From: GCA-2748575 sp965222725
GTDB lineage: Bacteria; Pseudomonadota; Gammaproteobacteria; Pseudomonadales; Ketobacteraceae
Assembly: GCA_965222725.1 (NCBI GenBank)
Contig: OZ244969.1
Coordinates: 1,240,001-1,304,000, forward strand
DNA: 64,000 nucleotides
Direction of reading: 5' to 3'
Shown piece by piece: positions 18,401-26,200 of this stretch. Under the pieces are notes generated by a model that saw only the letters and a program-made list of their open reading frames with translations, searched no databases and was not told where the DNA came from. A program made the translations under genes and the position numbers. Position 1 is the stretch's first letter; each line of letters starts with the position of its first letter.

Positions 18401-20653
18401 GGCGATGACATTGGCGATGAGTGTGACAACGACTCCGTCTCCAACATTGAAGGTGTGTACCTGCTGGCGGGTGACCCGAATGATGCAAATGAGGTGCTGG
18501 ACGAACTCAATGACATCTGTGTGCAGGACGATGATGTAGAACCTTTCTATGAAAAAGCCATGATCAAGCAGGAAGGTACTCAAGTATGGCTGCATGTGGA
18601 AGGCGACACCTTTATCGGTCTGATTGATGTCAGTGGCAATTTCACGTTGGAGTCGCTGGACCCGGATTCCGGAACGGAAATTTCAGGTAACTATACCGGC
18701 GGCGTTTTCTCCGGTGTTGGCTGGACGGATTCGGAGTTCACCCAGGGTGGAACTGAATGCGCCGCAAGCGGCACACTGGATCTTGATGCCGGTGTTGAGG
18801 TTGCCGAGCAGTCTGTTCTTACCGCAGGCCTCACCTGGTTCGAGTCGGATAGCTATTATGATGAAGATGCAATGATGGAAATGGAAGAGTATGCCTATGG
18901 CACCATTATGGACGGTTCCCTGGAAAGCATCTTTAACTACAATCCGGATAGTGAGTCCTGGGAAACTGAACCACTGGAGACCAATAACTATCTTACTGAC
19001 ACCGGTCTGCAGGAGTCCGATGACCTGTTCACCATAGATGGCTATGTGTCCGGCACTGAAACTGCCATTGTGAAACCTACGTCTTCCGGTACTGCCGTGG
19101 ACTATGAAATTTCGCATGTGGATCTGGCCGAACTGGATATCGAAAATCTGCCAATCCTTGGTGTGCTGGGTGAAGACTTTGCCAACGCCATAGGTGAGGA
19201 GGATCTGTTCACCACCGGTGCCAGAGCCTATATCGCCACTATTACCAACACGATAACCAGCTATAGCTACTGGTGTGATGAGGACTGGCATGACTGGTTT
19301 GAATCACAATCCATGGCCTGCAACAACATTGTGCCGATAGACTGGGTTGATGATGGTATGGGTGGCAGTGAACCCGTACCGGCAGAAAGCTTTGATGATG
19401 TGATTTCCACACCATCTGAACTTGATGCCATGAGCGGCGGTACGGCCAGCAAAGGTTTGTTTGTGGGTGATGCGGGTTACTACACCGTGAACGCTTACCT
19501 GGCAACTGACGACGGACTGTCCACCGGCGCTAACAAGACGGTTTACTATGTGAAACAGTTCCAGGCCACCGGCACTCAGTTTGTCGTGGGTATGGGCACA
19601 TTCACCGTGGATACCGTTGGCAGCACCAGCGTGATTGTTTATGAAGTGCCAGACTCGGTAGCCATGCTGGCAGATCTGGATGAAGATGAAGGTGTGGGCT
19701 TCCTGTTTGTGGATTCTGACCAGATTGATGGCGCAACCCAGGATGTACTGCGCCGTGGTGACGTTTATGTTCAGGACTCCGTAGAGCACGAGTTGCTGTT
19801 TAACGCCACTGCCAGAGATGACATTCTGGGAGTGTTCAGTCCCTCGCCTGCTGTACCGCAAGCGTTCCTGGACGCAACAGATAACGGTGTGGATTTTGCG
19901 TCAGATGATGGCATAACCACAGGCACCCGTTATGGTGTGGCAGGTTCCGGCTTCTATCGGGAATGGGATACCGATACGGATGGTGAGTACATGGAATATT
20001 ATGTATTCAGTGATACCGATAACAGTGGTCGCTTTGTCTTTGAGGAACAGGATTCTTCCGGCTCAACAGTAGACAGCGGTGACGAAGCCATGACCTGGCT
20101 GGTTAACTCCGACGGCAATCTGGAGGTGACCATTACCTCATCGGGCGATACCCATGAAATGGCGCTGGCGGATTTCAGTGATGATTTCCGACCGCAAATC
20201 GTGGTGCTGAATCCGGCGGAAAACCCGGAAGAAACCTACAGCGAACGCCTGGTGGATCAGTCTGAGTATGAATTCGAGGTGGCTAACCGGGTAACCTTTG
20301 CATCATCCGATGAAGTTGTCGGTTTTTACAGCTTCATTAATATGGATACCTCCGCTACCGAAACAGAGGTGATGGTATTCAATACTGACGGCAGTTGGCA
20401 ATGGATGGTGGATGGTAGCGAGGATGAGTCGGGCAACTGGGTTCTGGATACCGGTACCAGCTTCATCACCATTACCTTTACTGACGGACCAACGGATACG
20501 GCGGCTCTGGAAGACGTTTCGCCGGATTCCATGGACCTGGACGGGGATCTGGATACCAGTGAACTGGTGTACACCTTTACCTCCTGGAGTGAGGTGGACA
20601 CTACTACCGGGCTGGGGTCTTTCTGGCGGGATCGGTTTTATCTGCTTCCCTAG
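9410..20653 (+). CDS. Giant TSP3-repeat calcium-binding surface lipoprotein
   Basis: This is a 3747-residue lipoprotein (LLAAC, lipidated Cys29) with a Gly-rich linker and an N-terminal domain to about residue 370. TSP3 arrays (DxDxDG calcium loops) cover residues 373-1669, 2172-2314 and 2817-3008. They separate three related modules at about 1670-2171, 2315-2816 and 3009-3480. Each module begins near (V/L)xGFY/FW or EGVY and contains an (E/A)YG(V/T)(V/I)(N/M) phrase, an LP-x6-ED(W/F) phrase and a C-x(9-16)-C pair after an aromatic stretch. A non-repeated C-terminal domain spans about 3480-3747. The protein is extremely acidic. TSP3 loops bind Ca2+, and comparable giant proteins occur in polysaccharide-degrading marine gammaproteobacteria. 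A role in adhesion or as a surface scaffold is inference. No type I secretion genes adjoin it; the lipobox argues for an outer-membrane lipoprotein. Confidence 0.8.
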   Translation: MKNGSNEGASFSLLKSFLVLTLVTLLAACGGNSNTYDEIGGDSGGGLGSGDGGGGGDDGPGALELGGGGVKGPLANAIVNVYDVDTTAEGFRGTVVATGETNAQAKIVNVELPRPAEPPYILEIVADDDTTDLTTGQAPVITLMRSVITQTKLDAGGNIYATPLTTMAVGLAVRNADSDSAPTWNDRDGDSVTDLGLGDDVVTEEEFLSALLIAAGQVKSTVGFGMGEDIDIFDAPPLIDETTDTPEKQENTAAYRAAVEAVSSVVSQINDAVGSNDPNAVLDQVTNDLADGQIDGQVDGQVSDLFGGDSDTADASLELFQQDPASLPIPNSNQTVGQIKSVIDSEKTSTGNTGTNTEIDTEEEVEMKPAETDPDLDDDNVPNDRDAFPTDPNEDTDTDRDGLGNNADTDDDGDGVIDDNDAFPLNPAENKDTDDDGIGNNEDTDDDGDGVSDANDDFPLDATRSDATDQDGDGWPAGQDSDDSNASVPAIAYVDTDGDGQADSGGAAPDEDDDNDGIPDTEDAFPTDATESSDLDGDGFGDNKDDDVDGDGVPNHTGGDTVANTDANKVTGSSADKFPRNPFEARDTDRDGIGNNTDEDDDGDGVPDTVEEQQGSNPLDRDTDDDGVMDNVDQAPTDPDVQFDSDRDGIDNRDDNCALHYNPLQRDLDGDSRGDACDSDMDGDGVANSEDAFPQDETESADTDGDGVGNNEDTDDDNDGVADANDAFPTDATEQTDTDGDGTGNSADTDDDGDGTPDTEDAFPLDSSEDTDTDGDGIGNNSDTDDDGDGVPDASDAFPLQASASTDTDGDGTPNTSDDDDDGDGVIDTEDAFPLNPNETLDSDGDGVGNNTDTDDDNDGVSDDDDQFPLDASEYQDTDGDGTGNNADTDDDGDGKPDASDPFPLNSAEDTDSDGDGIGNNADTDDDNDGVPDAQDAAPTSDDGDSDGVKDGRDNCPSNANADQRDNDRDGQGDVCDTDDDNDGQADDVDNCPFASNANQNDLDDDDIGDACDSDRDGDSVNNNIDNCPATANTDQADLDGNGIGDACDADQDQDSVPDAVDNCPAVANSDQANFDGDSQGDACDSDDDNDGLSDTAETSGSAHDGRTSDPLDPDTDNDGVRDNNDAFPRDASETADTDGDGTGDNADTDGDNDGINDDVDNCPAVNSTDQTDTDGDGKGNVCDNDDDGDGVPDGSDAFPLNPDEQVDTDSDGTGDNSDNCPAVSNNQSEDNDQDGVGDACDNDDDNDGIGDAQDNCPVNANPGQLNADGDELGNVCDTDDDNDGTDDAQDNCPLTANADQTDTDQDGQGNACDTDDDGDGLTDAEESAKGTNPLLADTDSDGSDDGADNCPAVSNSGQDDMDEDNVGDACDNDIDGDDVLNVNESGQGTSETNPDSDEDGSNDGVDNCPAVANANQQNSDGAEDGGDACDSDDDNDGVEDESDNCPTVSNEGQEDSNTDGIGDACTQDTDEDTIPDAVDNCPDIANEDQADLDMDGNGDACDTDRDGDGVDDTADNCPAVANEDQVDLDEDGEGNACDTDDDNDTIADVQDNCPLVSNQDQANADTDGLGNACDVDDDNDGVNDDVEPDLGTNPLNPDTDSDGANDGSDNCPVDANEDQADLDNDGAGNVCDSDDDGDGVADDVDNCPVTSNPSQSDADSNGVGDACDVANVEGFYLDESTVQTDGVIENPPADTLFQENFERMCGKSADEEFAQVTHIEQLGENLLFTFAQYFEPEEGGGEGAINLANEITGGTQDSRVNTAPDGTEYTSSIDVSFTGSLDPNTGIISGVLEEAYSLSGPAGEIFSCTYTSDQTMTPMDPVASGVMLNATGTDQGYVWMEAEEIHIEDFEGEPTLEFEYGVVNTDGETFYLFDFESGLFAEETEVDSDLMLGSSGWVTVPDSFQVDASAATAIITREDASGNVYESMEVDFSTAVINGLPMADFVPEDWRDIALIDPSLAFAGASSDVKAVAIEVASTMDSYHIWCDDHGFGGDFTLECGNMVPTVDTAGEPVPATALSDVINDAGGTPVRPYEMIQVGWGHEGGELRAYLTGTDTSGAVGTDGDVAFYNVDYEGTITPIDGVTANWAVSDPMSSGDAVLQFAVPEALYEEYDIDDEGDSVILAVIPDSTEGDILRIGSKREAGASFKEQGLNVAGIDEVLANFDYTAPDFDIDGFPDVIDNCPQAYNSDQADDNTFEDGFGEGDACEDPDGDDIPATEDTDNDNDGVDDALDAFPFDPSEQTDTDDDGIGNNEDTDDDNDGLTDDEELALGTDPESDDTDSDTVTDDIDNCPTIANTDQTDSDGDGVGNVCQGTPPDLAGFWRAEREITSTNHSGDTGYCEGLVGDTEATIVLMDQTDLNIMISMSSEDFEHEGDMATVSPNGDFIWDNEGDFNEYDDTGFVYSVAESWSVDSTVDDLGSPALIEDTAATEVITIYEDENQTGNILATCEYTYTATLTRMTGVTADSVLGQTSANEGFAWLEAESDFVEDTAVDVFEFEYGVINELGETQYEWDGSLFTQFTPDAEYILSPTASSGWTALPDQITSVVTNANLASLSLSVGEENFVTYELLFFETSVTNLPVEGFIPEDWFEGGLPEDTTFADLDAAAFGVHLELVNDYYSFDCDWEDQFDLGMACTNAQPIEWPVESQTDFAQSLSQMVHMTGEAPTSPIGGVWIGRTEEGDDIFAWLTGSTGDASETDSGDVAFYTFDNMSAEGPQLVSSVVSTWSVTDPLDDDTTLVLVFDIPQDLYEQPGFHIEWDETSTVALAVVEAGDASGFVRTGGFMAAGYEEIFSGLNVPALNEVLAGFSYTKPDTDNDGVSDDEDPCPNDETDSCDTGGGNDSDSDGVEDDVDNCPGVYNPDQTDTDDDGTGDACEGGGVDEDSDGVDDSIDNCPGIYNPDQNDTDEDGIGDACDTGGSLDSDSDGVPDSDDPFPFDETETADADEDGIGDNQDDFPDDASEQYDTDGDGVGDNADLCPLVASSSQGVNHNDADGDDIGDECDNDSVSNIEGVYLLAGDPNDANEVLDELNDICVQDDDVEPFYEKAMIKQEGTQVWLHVEGDTFIGLIDVSGNFTLESLDPDSGTEISGNYTGGVFSGVGWTDSEFTQGGTECAASGTLDLDAGVEVAEQSVLTAGLTWFESDSYYDEDAMMEMEEYAYGTIMDGSLESIFNYNPDSESWETEPLETNNYLTDTGLQESDDLFTIDGYVSGTETAIVKPTSSGTAVDYEISHVDLAELDIENLPILGVLGEDFANAIGEEDLFTTGARAYIATITNTITSYSYWCDEDWHDWFESQSMACNNIVPIDWVDDGMGGSEPVPAESFDDVISTPSELDAMSGGTASKGLFVGDAGYYTVNAYLATDDGLSTGANKTVYYVKQFQATGTQFVVGMGTFTVDTVGSTSVIVYEVPDSVAMLADLDEDEGVGFLFVDSDQIDGATQDVLRRGDVYVQDSVEHELLFNATARDDILGVFSPSPAVPQAFLDATDNGVDFASDDGITTGTRYGVAGSGFYREWDTDTDGEYMEYYVFSDTDNSGRFVFEEQDSSGSTVDSGDEAMTWLVNSDGNLEVTITSSGDTHEMALADFSDDFRPQIVVLNPAENPEETYSERLVDQSEYEFEVANRVTFASSDEVVGFYSFINMDTSATETEVMVFNTDGSWQWMVDGSEDESGNWVLDTGTSFITITFTDGPTDTAALEDVSPDSMDLDGDLDTSELVYTFTSWSEVDTTTGLGSFWRDRFYLLP
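10526..14416 (+). repeat. Main TSP3 repeat array (coding)
   Basis: This is 3.9 kb of degenerate tandem repeats encoding residues 373-1669 of the giant lipoprotein. The first third is dominated by units ending in DAFP (about 14 such or near-identical motifs in all). The rest is dominated by DNCP units with a paired GD/GN-x-C (16 DNCP motifs). The repeats differ at the DNA level, so the array is old or codon-diversified, not a recent slippage expansion. Confidence 0.9.
15923..16351 (+). repeat. Second TSP3 array (coding)
   Basis: It encodes residues 2172-2314 between modules 1 and 2 of the giant lipoprotein. It contains two DNCP motifs, a DAFP motif and several DxDxDG loops. Confidence 0.85.
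17858..18433 (+). repeat. Third TSP3 array (coding)
   Basis: It encodes residues 2817-3008 between modules 2 and 3. It includes two near-identical VDNCPGVYNPDQ / IDNCPGIYNPDQ units separated by glycine-rich linkers. Confidence 0.85.
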
Positions 20654-20674
20654 TTTGATACTTTTTCATTAGCC

Positions 20675-20710
20675 AACTAAAAAGCGCTCTTTCCGGGGCG
20701 CTTTTTAGTT
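20675..20710 (+). terminator. Intrinsic terminator after the giant lipoprotein gene
   Basis: A 13-bp perfect stem (AACTAAAAAGCGC with its complement) encloses a 10-nt loop, and the right arm holds a TTTTT tract. It makes co-transcription with the next gene partial at best. Confidence 0.85.
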
Positions 20711-20797
20711 TTATCAGTTGATGGAGAAATGCTTGACCACTTGTAGCGACAAGCGTTAGCTTCTTTGAGATAAAAACAATAACGGAAAGGATATCCC

Positions 20798-22663
20798 ATG
20801 AAATCACTCCCCGCTCTGCCCCTGCTCATCAGCTGTCTGCTTTTTAGTGGCTGCGACCAATCCACCCAGGAAGCCCTTCAGGACAAAGCCCTGTCCTTTG
20901 CCCAGGTGCAACTTTACGAAGCCCGGCTTGCGCTGGATATCGAGGCCCGTCGCCAGGAACTGGAGGTATTAAAAAGCGTTAACAATCTTGCCGCGTTGCA
21001 ACAGGCCGAAAAAGAAATTCAGGCTATACAAAACGCAATGAAAGAAAAGCAGGCAGAGTTACCCAATCCGGGCCGCCTGAGTTATCAGGATGAACAAAAA
21101 GTTGATTCCGCAATCAAGGATGAATTTGTTGCGGTGCTGATGTCGATACGCGATGAGCGGACCCGAATTGCCGGGCTGGAAGGCGTGGCTGAATATCAAA
21201 ATAAGCAAAACGCAGAACGCCATCAGGAAAGAATGAAATCCTATTACGTTCACCTGGATCAAGCGCTACTGACTGACAAAAAGCAAATCACTGAAGATCC
21301 CGATGCCTATCTTGCCGCCATTAACGAAGCCATGGATGACTGGCGCGGTGCTGCAGAAGAGCTGGAAGGCATTAAAGGAAAGCTCGATCAGTACCTGACC
21401 CTGCGCCCGGAGGATGCTGACGGCTATCTGGCACTGGCCATCGTCTATTCACTGAAATCCGCCTTCAAGCGCAGTGAAAACCTGGTAAAAGCCTTGAACA
21501 TATGCAGTCATTTCGAAAAAACAGCAAAGGATCATCCCGAGGTTTACGTTATTAAAGCCGGGATTCAGTTACGCTGGGACGATAACCCGTCGGCCCACAA
21601 GGCCTTACAGAAAGCCGGTGAGCTGGGAGTGGATTCCTTCTGGTATCACTATTTTCAGGCACTGGTATTGTTGAATCAGGGAGAACAGCAAGCCGGAGAA
21701 GAAAAACTGAACGCACTACTCAATGGCGATTGGCGTCAATCACAACTGGCGTATGTGCAACACAGACTGTCTCTACTGAAACTCAGCCAGGATAAACGCG
21801 AGGAATCACTGGCACGGCATGAAAAAGCCGTAGCCCTTCACCCGGGGTTTCACTGGCGACACGGTAATTACGGCTTTGCCTTACTCCGCTCCGCCGGTGA
21901 CATTGAGAATGCCGAAAAGCAACTGAATATCGCCCGCTCTATCCGCAGTTACGGGCAACTACACCGGTTGGAGCAGGAAATCCTTTTTGTGAAGTGGGCC
22001 AATGCCAAAGCCGGAAACATGAACCCCAAATGGGCTCCACAGCTGGCTGCATTCAATCCAACGGAAAAACAGATGAAGGCCATGATGGTCAGGACAGGGG
22101 AGTTTCATCATGGTCCGACGATTGATGCGCTGGTCAAAGTATTGCTGAAGCAGAATATTTCTATGGATACGCAGAGCCGTGCCGGCAGAACCGCCATGCA
22201 CAGAGCTGCTGAAAAAGGCCACGTTACTACCCTGGATGCCCTGTATCGGCACGGTGCCTCCCTGGAGATCACTGACGAAACCGGTTCCACGCCGTTACTG
22301 GCGGCAATACAGAAGCATCGCATGGTGGCGGCAAACCACCTGATCAGTCTGGGTGCCAATATCAAGCATGAAGCACCACTGACGGGAGCGACGCCACTCA
22401 GCCAGGCAGTATTCGGTGGCCATCACGAGCTGGTGAAACGCCTGATTGGCATGGGCGTGAACGTTAACTATCAGGCGCCTTCCAGGATGGGTAATCCGCA
22501 GGAAACAGTTTTGACAACGGCAGTTATCAACGGTGACGAGTTAATGGTCAGGATACTGCTGGAGGCCGGTGCTGACCAATCCGTTACCGTTATGGGGCGA
22601 ACTTTGCCGGAAGCGGCGGAAGAGTTGGGGCATGAAACGGTTGTAGCCTTGTTGAAGGGCTGA
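20798..22663 (+). CDS. Lipoprotein with coiled coil, TPR-like and ankyrin repeats
   Basis: This 621-residue protein has a lipobox (FSGC, Cys19). Residues about 20-130 are a charged helical coiled coil (EARRQELEVLKS, AEKEIQAIQNA). Residues about 170-430 are helical TPR-like repeats (DGYLALAIVYSL, then GNYGFALLRSAGD). The C-terminal 180 residues form four to five ankyrin repeats (GRTAMHRAAEKGH, GSTPLLAAIQKH, GATPLSQAVFGGH, GADQSVTV). All are protein-interaction modules with no catalytic motif. It could be a periplasmic or surface scaffold. It follows the giant lipoprotein gene after a terminator, so partnership is only suggested by position. The ATG has a GGAAAGGA ribosome site. Confidence 0.8.
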   Translation: MKSLPALPLLISCLLFSGCDQSTQEALQDKALSFAQVQLYEARLALDIEARRQELEVLKSVNNLAALQQAEKEIQAIQNAMKEKQAELPNPGRLSYQDEQKVDSAIKDEFVAVLMSIRDERTRIAGLEGVAEYQNKQNAERHQERMKSYYVHLDQALLTDKKQITEDPDAYLAAINEAMDDWRGAAEELEGIKGKLDQYLTLRPEDADGYLALAIVYSLKSAFKRSENLVKALNICSHFEKTAKDHPEVYVIKAGIQLRWDDNPSAHKALQKAGELGVDSFWYHYFQALVLLNQGEQQAGEEKLNALLNGDWRQSQLAYVQHRLSLLKLSQDKREESLARHEKAVALHPGFHWRHGNYGFALLRSAGDIENAEKQLNIARSIRSYGQLHRLEQEILFVKWANAKAGNMNPKWAPQLAAFNPTEKQMKAMMVRTGEFHHGPTIDALVKVLLKQNISMDTQSRAGRTAMHRAAEKGHVTTLDALYRHGASLEITDETGSTPLLAAIQKHRMVAANHLISLGANIKHEAPLTGATPLSQAVFGGHHELVKRLIGMGVNVNYQAPSRMGNPQETVLTTAVINGDELMVRILLEAGADQSVTVMGRTLPEAAEELGHETVVALLKG

Positions 22664-22725
22664 AAATTCGGCTCACTACTGTTTTCAGAGCTCAAGCGAA
22701 AGTACTTTTGGGAGAAGAAAAAACA

Positions 22726-22758
22726 AAAAGCTCTCTCGGTTCGGGTGAGAGAGCTTTT
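22726..22758. terminator. Intrinsic terminator, bidirectional
   Basis: A 12-bp perfect stem (AAAAGCTCTCTC with its complement) and a 9-nt loop lie between the ankyrin lipoprotein gene and the convergent pil operon. Confidence 0.88.
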
Positions 22759-22800
22759 CAGTAATATCAAATCCGTTAGTTCAGGTTAATTGTTTACATT

Positions 22801-23256
22801 TTAATGCGCCGACCATGCGTTTTCACCCGCATCTATCGAATTATTATTGTTGGCGTCCCAGCCACGCACGCCGACAGAGTTTAATGACAGAAATCCGTCT
22901 CCAGCCTGCGCGCCTTTAGGTGTAGCGCGCAACTCATAGGCCGTTGTGCTGGCGCTTTGTATCGTCAAATCATAGTATTTGATCCCGCCATCAATGGGAG
23001 CTTCAGTTGAGTAGATGGCCGGCGGCCCTGTGTTTCCAGATTGTGCAGCGCCGTTGTAGGTGTTGTTTTCCGTGTAGTAGCGTTCCATGGCGCCGGCAAA
23101 CCCGGTCAGTACAGCCTGGGCATCTGCACGGCGGGCTTTCTTGACGTTCTCCATGTAGGAGGGGTACGCAATGAGCCCGATAATACTCACTATTGCCACG
23201 ACAATCATCAACTCAACGAGTGTAAAGCCGAGGTGTTGTACTGATCTGTTCGGCAT
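22801..23256 (-). CDS. pilE: Type IV minor pilin PilE
   Basis: This 151-residue prepilin has a PilD cleavage/methylation site (HLG-FTLVELMIVVAIV) and the mature Glu5. The phrase AYPSYMENVKKARRADAQ, with the AM-RYYTENNTY stretch, is typical of PilE-type pilins. It is the last gene of the minor pilin operon, 3 nt after pilY1, with a strong GGAGGAG ribosome site. In related species these minor pilins prime type IV pilus assembly with PilVWX, FimT/FimU and PilY1. There is no C-terminal disulphide pair. Confidence 0.88.
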   Translation of the reverse strand: MPNRSVQHLGFTLVELMIVVAIVSIIGLIAYPSYMENVKKARRADAQAVLTGFAGAMERYYTENNTYNGAAQSGNTGPPAIYSTEAPIDGGIKYYDLTIQSASTTAYELRATPKGAQAGDGFLSLNSVGVRGWDANNNNSIDAGENAWSAH

Positions 23257-23259
23257 AAC

Positions 23260-26200
23260 TTACTCCTCCGCCTGATACCAGAATGTTTCGATCAGACCGG
23301 TTACGGTGTCTTGCTTGGTGCATTTGGCACCCACACAAATTACATCAACGCCGTCCACACGCATCCGTTGTGGGTCTGGTGGTAGCGGGTCGGTCAGTTC
23401 TACACGGCGGTCTTCTTTCGTCAGGTCTGTTTCCGAGTTGCTCACGGTCTTGTCGTAGTTCAGTACTGGCTGAGCGTCTTTCGCCCAGATGTGATACAGC
23501 CTGGACTTACCTGCACGTGGAACACAACCGTCGGTTACCGGAGTGGGTTCATAGGTTGTAAAGAATACCTGGTTATTTACCGTTGTGCTGGCAGAAAGTA
23601 CTTTCTCTCCCTTGAATTGCCCATCTGAATAGTCCACTAATTTCATGTACCAGCCGTTTTTCTGTGACAATGTGTTGGTTGCGGTTTGTACCTCTGTATT
23701 CGTTCCCTGACCTATCAGGTTGGCTGTGGCATCGTACAGATCGTCTTCGGTCCACCCATAATTGTCATAGTCTGTGGTACCGTCTGCATCTGAGTCAGGC
23801 GAGGTGCCCGCATCACGAATACGCAGCATGTAGATCCTGTCCTCAACCGCCGTATTCAGCGGGTGTGCTCTCCAGCCGGAACCAATAACCAGTCCCAGAT
23901 AACGTTTGTTTCCGTAGTCGAAGCCAAACAGATCGGGGGTGTTATAAAAGCGTCTGTTTTCAGCTTCAGTTGATCCGCTGAAGTTACCAATAACTGCGCC
24001 ACTCACCAGGCTTGAGGTTCTCTCGCCGTTGTTGATATCAAAACGCCAGACCTGGCCGCCCATATCACCAATATACATCTGGTCAGCAAAACCGTCGCCG
24101 TTGGTATCCAGTACCTTGGGGGTAGCGGGCATGCTGTACAGCATTTCCGAGAATACGGCGTCTGCACCGCTGCCGGAAGGCCCGGCCCACCATAAGCGGG
24201 CACCCGTGGTGGCATCTACCATGTATATGGCTCTGCCGATAGTGTCAGCCGTTCTTACTGTATACCCGTCCTGGCCAACGTCGTAGCCACCGGAAAAAAT
24301 CAGAACTTCTTTATTGCTGTTCCCGATTTTGACTGTGGTCTTTACCGGTTTGGACCAGGTTTGGCCCAATTCGGCGAAGTCGCCTGAGCCGCCATGTATC
24401 GTGAACAGTACTGACGGATCGGACAGGTCGGTAACATCCAGTGCATAGTAACTGGAGCCGCCACGGCGCATGCCACCATAGATATAGACGTGATCTCCGG
24501 TTCCTATTGTGCCATCACCATCGTGATCATATTGCCAGCTGGCTATTGAGCCGTCCATGCCGTAGGGTCTGGCGCTATCTGCTGAGTTCGTAGCCAGCGT
24601 TCGTTGATTGTCCAGTAGCTCCGCAGGAATAAAGGAGAAGTGCGTTTCACCCGTACTGCCGTCAATGGCGTGGATAAAGCCCTGATTGTCACCAAAGAAG
24701 ATGGCAACATCCGGATTATCCTCCGTACCGCCGTAAATCAACAAGTGTGGTTTGGAATGCAATGGGTCCGAAATAAAATTGCGGCTTTCCGTTGTGTTGC
24801 CATCTCTGTCCTCGTCATAAACGTCGGCGCCTCTGGTCCAGTTTATCAGTGCCTCATGTTCGGCATCAGACATGGCAGAGTCACCAAACATCGTCTTGGT
24901 AAGATTGGCCTTGTTGCTCACCGCGACGCTGTTCGCGGCATTTCTCAGAGTCGTGCTCCCAGAGCCTGAATAGTAAGTGTAAACTTTTCTGTTCGAATTA
25001 AGAGCCGGGTGTTGTGATGCTGCACCCCCTTCGCTTACCTGCGGGCCATCATCTGAAGGGCTCCACCAGCTTCGGGAGCCGCGCGTGAAGAAGCCTGAGC
25101 TATCATCAACCGCGGGGTTGCCGTCCACATCTGCAATAAAGGCTTGTTTTTCACCGTCGTTATCAGTGTAGGTAGCTAACCTGTAGCGTTTCAAGTTGCC
25201 CTGCCAGTTGGGTTCCAGCTCTGGCTGGAAAACCGAGAAGTAAAGGGCGTCCAGGTGATTCAGGCGGTTGAAGGTGTTTACTGCGATACCGGGTGCCACG
25301 AACGTAGTACTGGTTGTCAGCACTCTGCGAACGATCGCATTGAAGGCGTCCTGAAGCGTTTCAGCGTCTTTGGCCAGGTAAAAATTACCTTCACCCTTGG
25401 TGGCTGTATCTTTCAGCAAGTCATTTTCCAGGTCGAAACCGACGGTATAGGTATTAATGTGTTGATTACCTGTAAAGCCGGGATAGACGTCGTTATTTGC
25501 CATATAGTCAGCAATTTCATCAAGGCAGTTTCCATCGCATGAGCCTACGGTGGAAGCCATGGTGTCCTTATGGTTGCCGTCTCTGGTTGGTTCACCATCA
25601 GTGAGCAGGATGATGTTATTCGATTGGCATTCCGATTGAATGGGGCTAGCGTAGTTGGAGCCATTCATTGCTGATGCGATCGGGTTGTCATCCAGGAAGG
25701 TTCTCTTTCCGGTGTAATAGTGTAGTGCCTCAAATAGTGTCTCTGAGAGAGGCGTCCAGGTCCGAGGGGTCATTGCATCGACCTGATTGATAAATGCATT
25801 TCGATTGGTATCGATATCGCCAATTGGCAGCAGTAGATGGCCGCCTTCTTCCATGCCACCGTCAGTATTAAATGCCATCAGCCCCACGTTCACGCCACTC
25901 ATGGAGTTGGCAAGATTTCTCGAAACTTGCTGTACTATTTCCAGCCGGGTCTGGGTGACAGACGTACGGTGATTGAAGTACCAGTTGAGATAGTTGGCAG
26001 AATAAAAGTCGCGATAGGCGATATTTGACCATGAGGCTTCCCGGTTGGAAGCCCCCCACTGGTTTCTGTGGTCGCGAATATACTTGTCAGAGGATGCACT
26101 GTTTTCACCATGAACGCCTCTGTCGTTATAACATTCGACATCGGTGGTGGTGTTTTCGTCCCGTAATGAGCGCCAGTCATTCCTTCTGGAATACCATCTC

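Noticed and set aside
9410..20653. RTX-type secreted adhesin
   Set aside because: The repeats are TSP3 (DxDxDG) not GGxGxDxxx nonapeptides, a lipobox is present, and no type I secretion genes adjoin.
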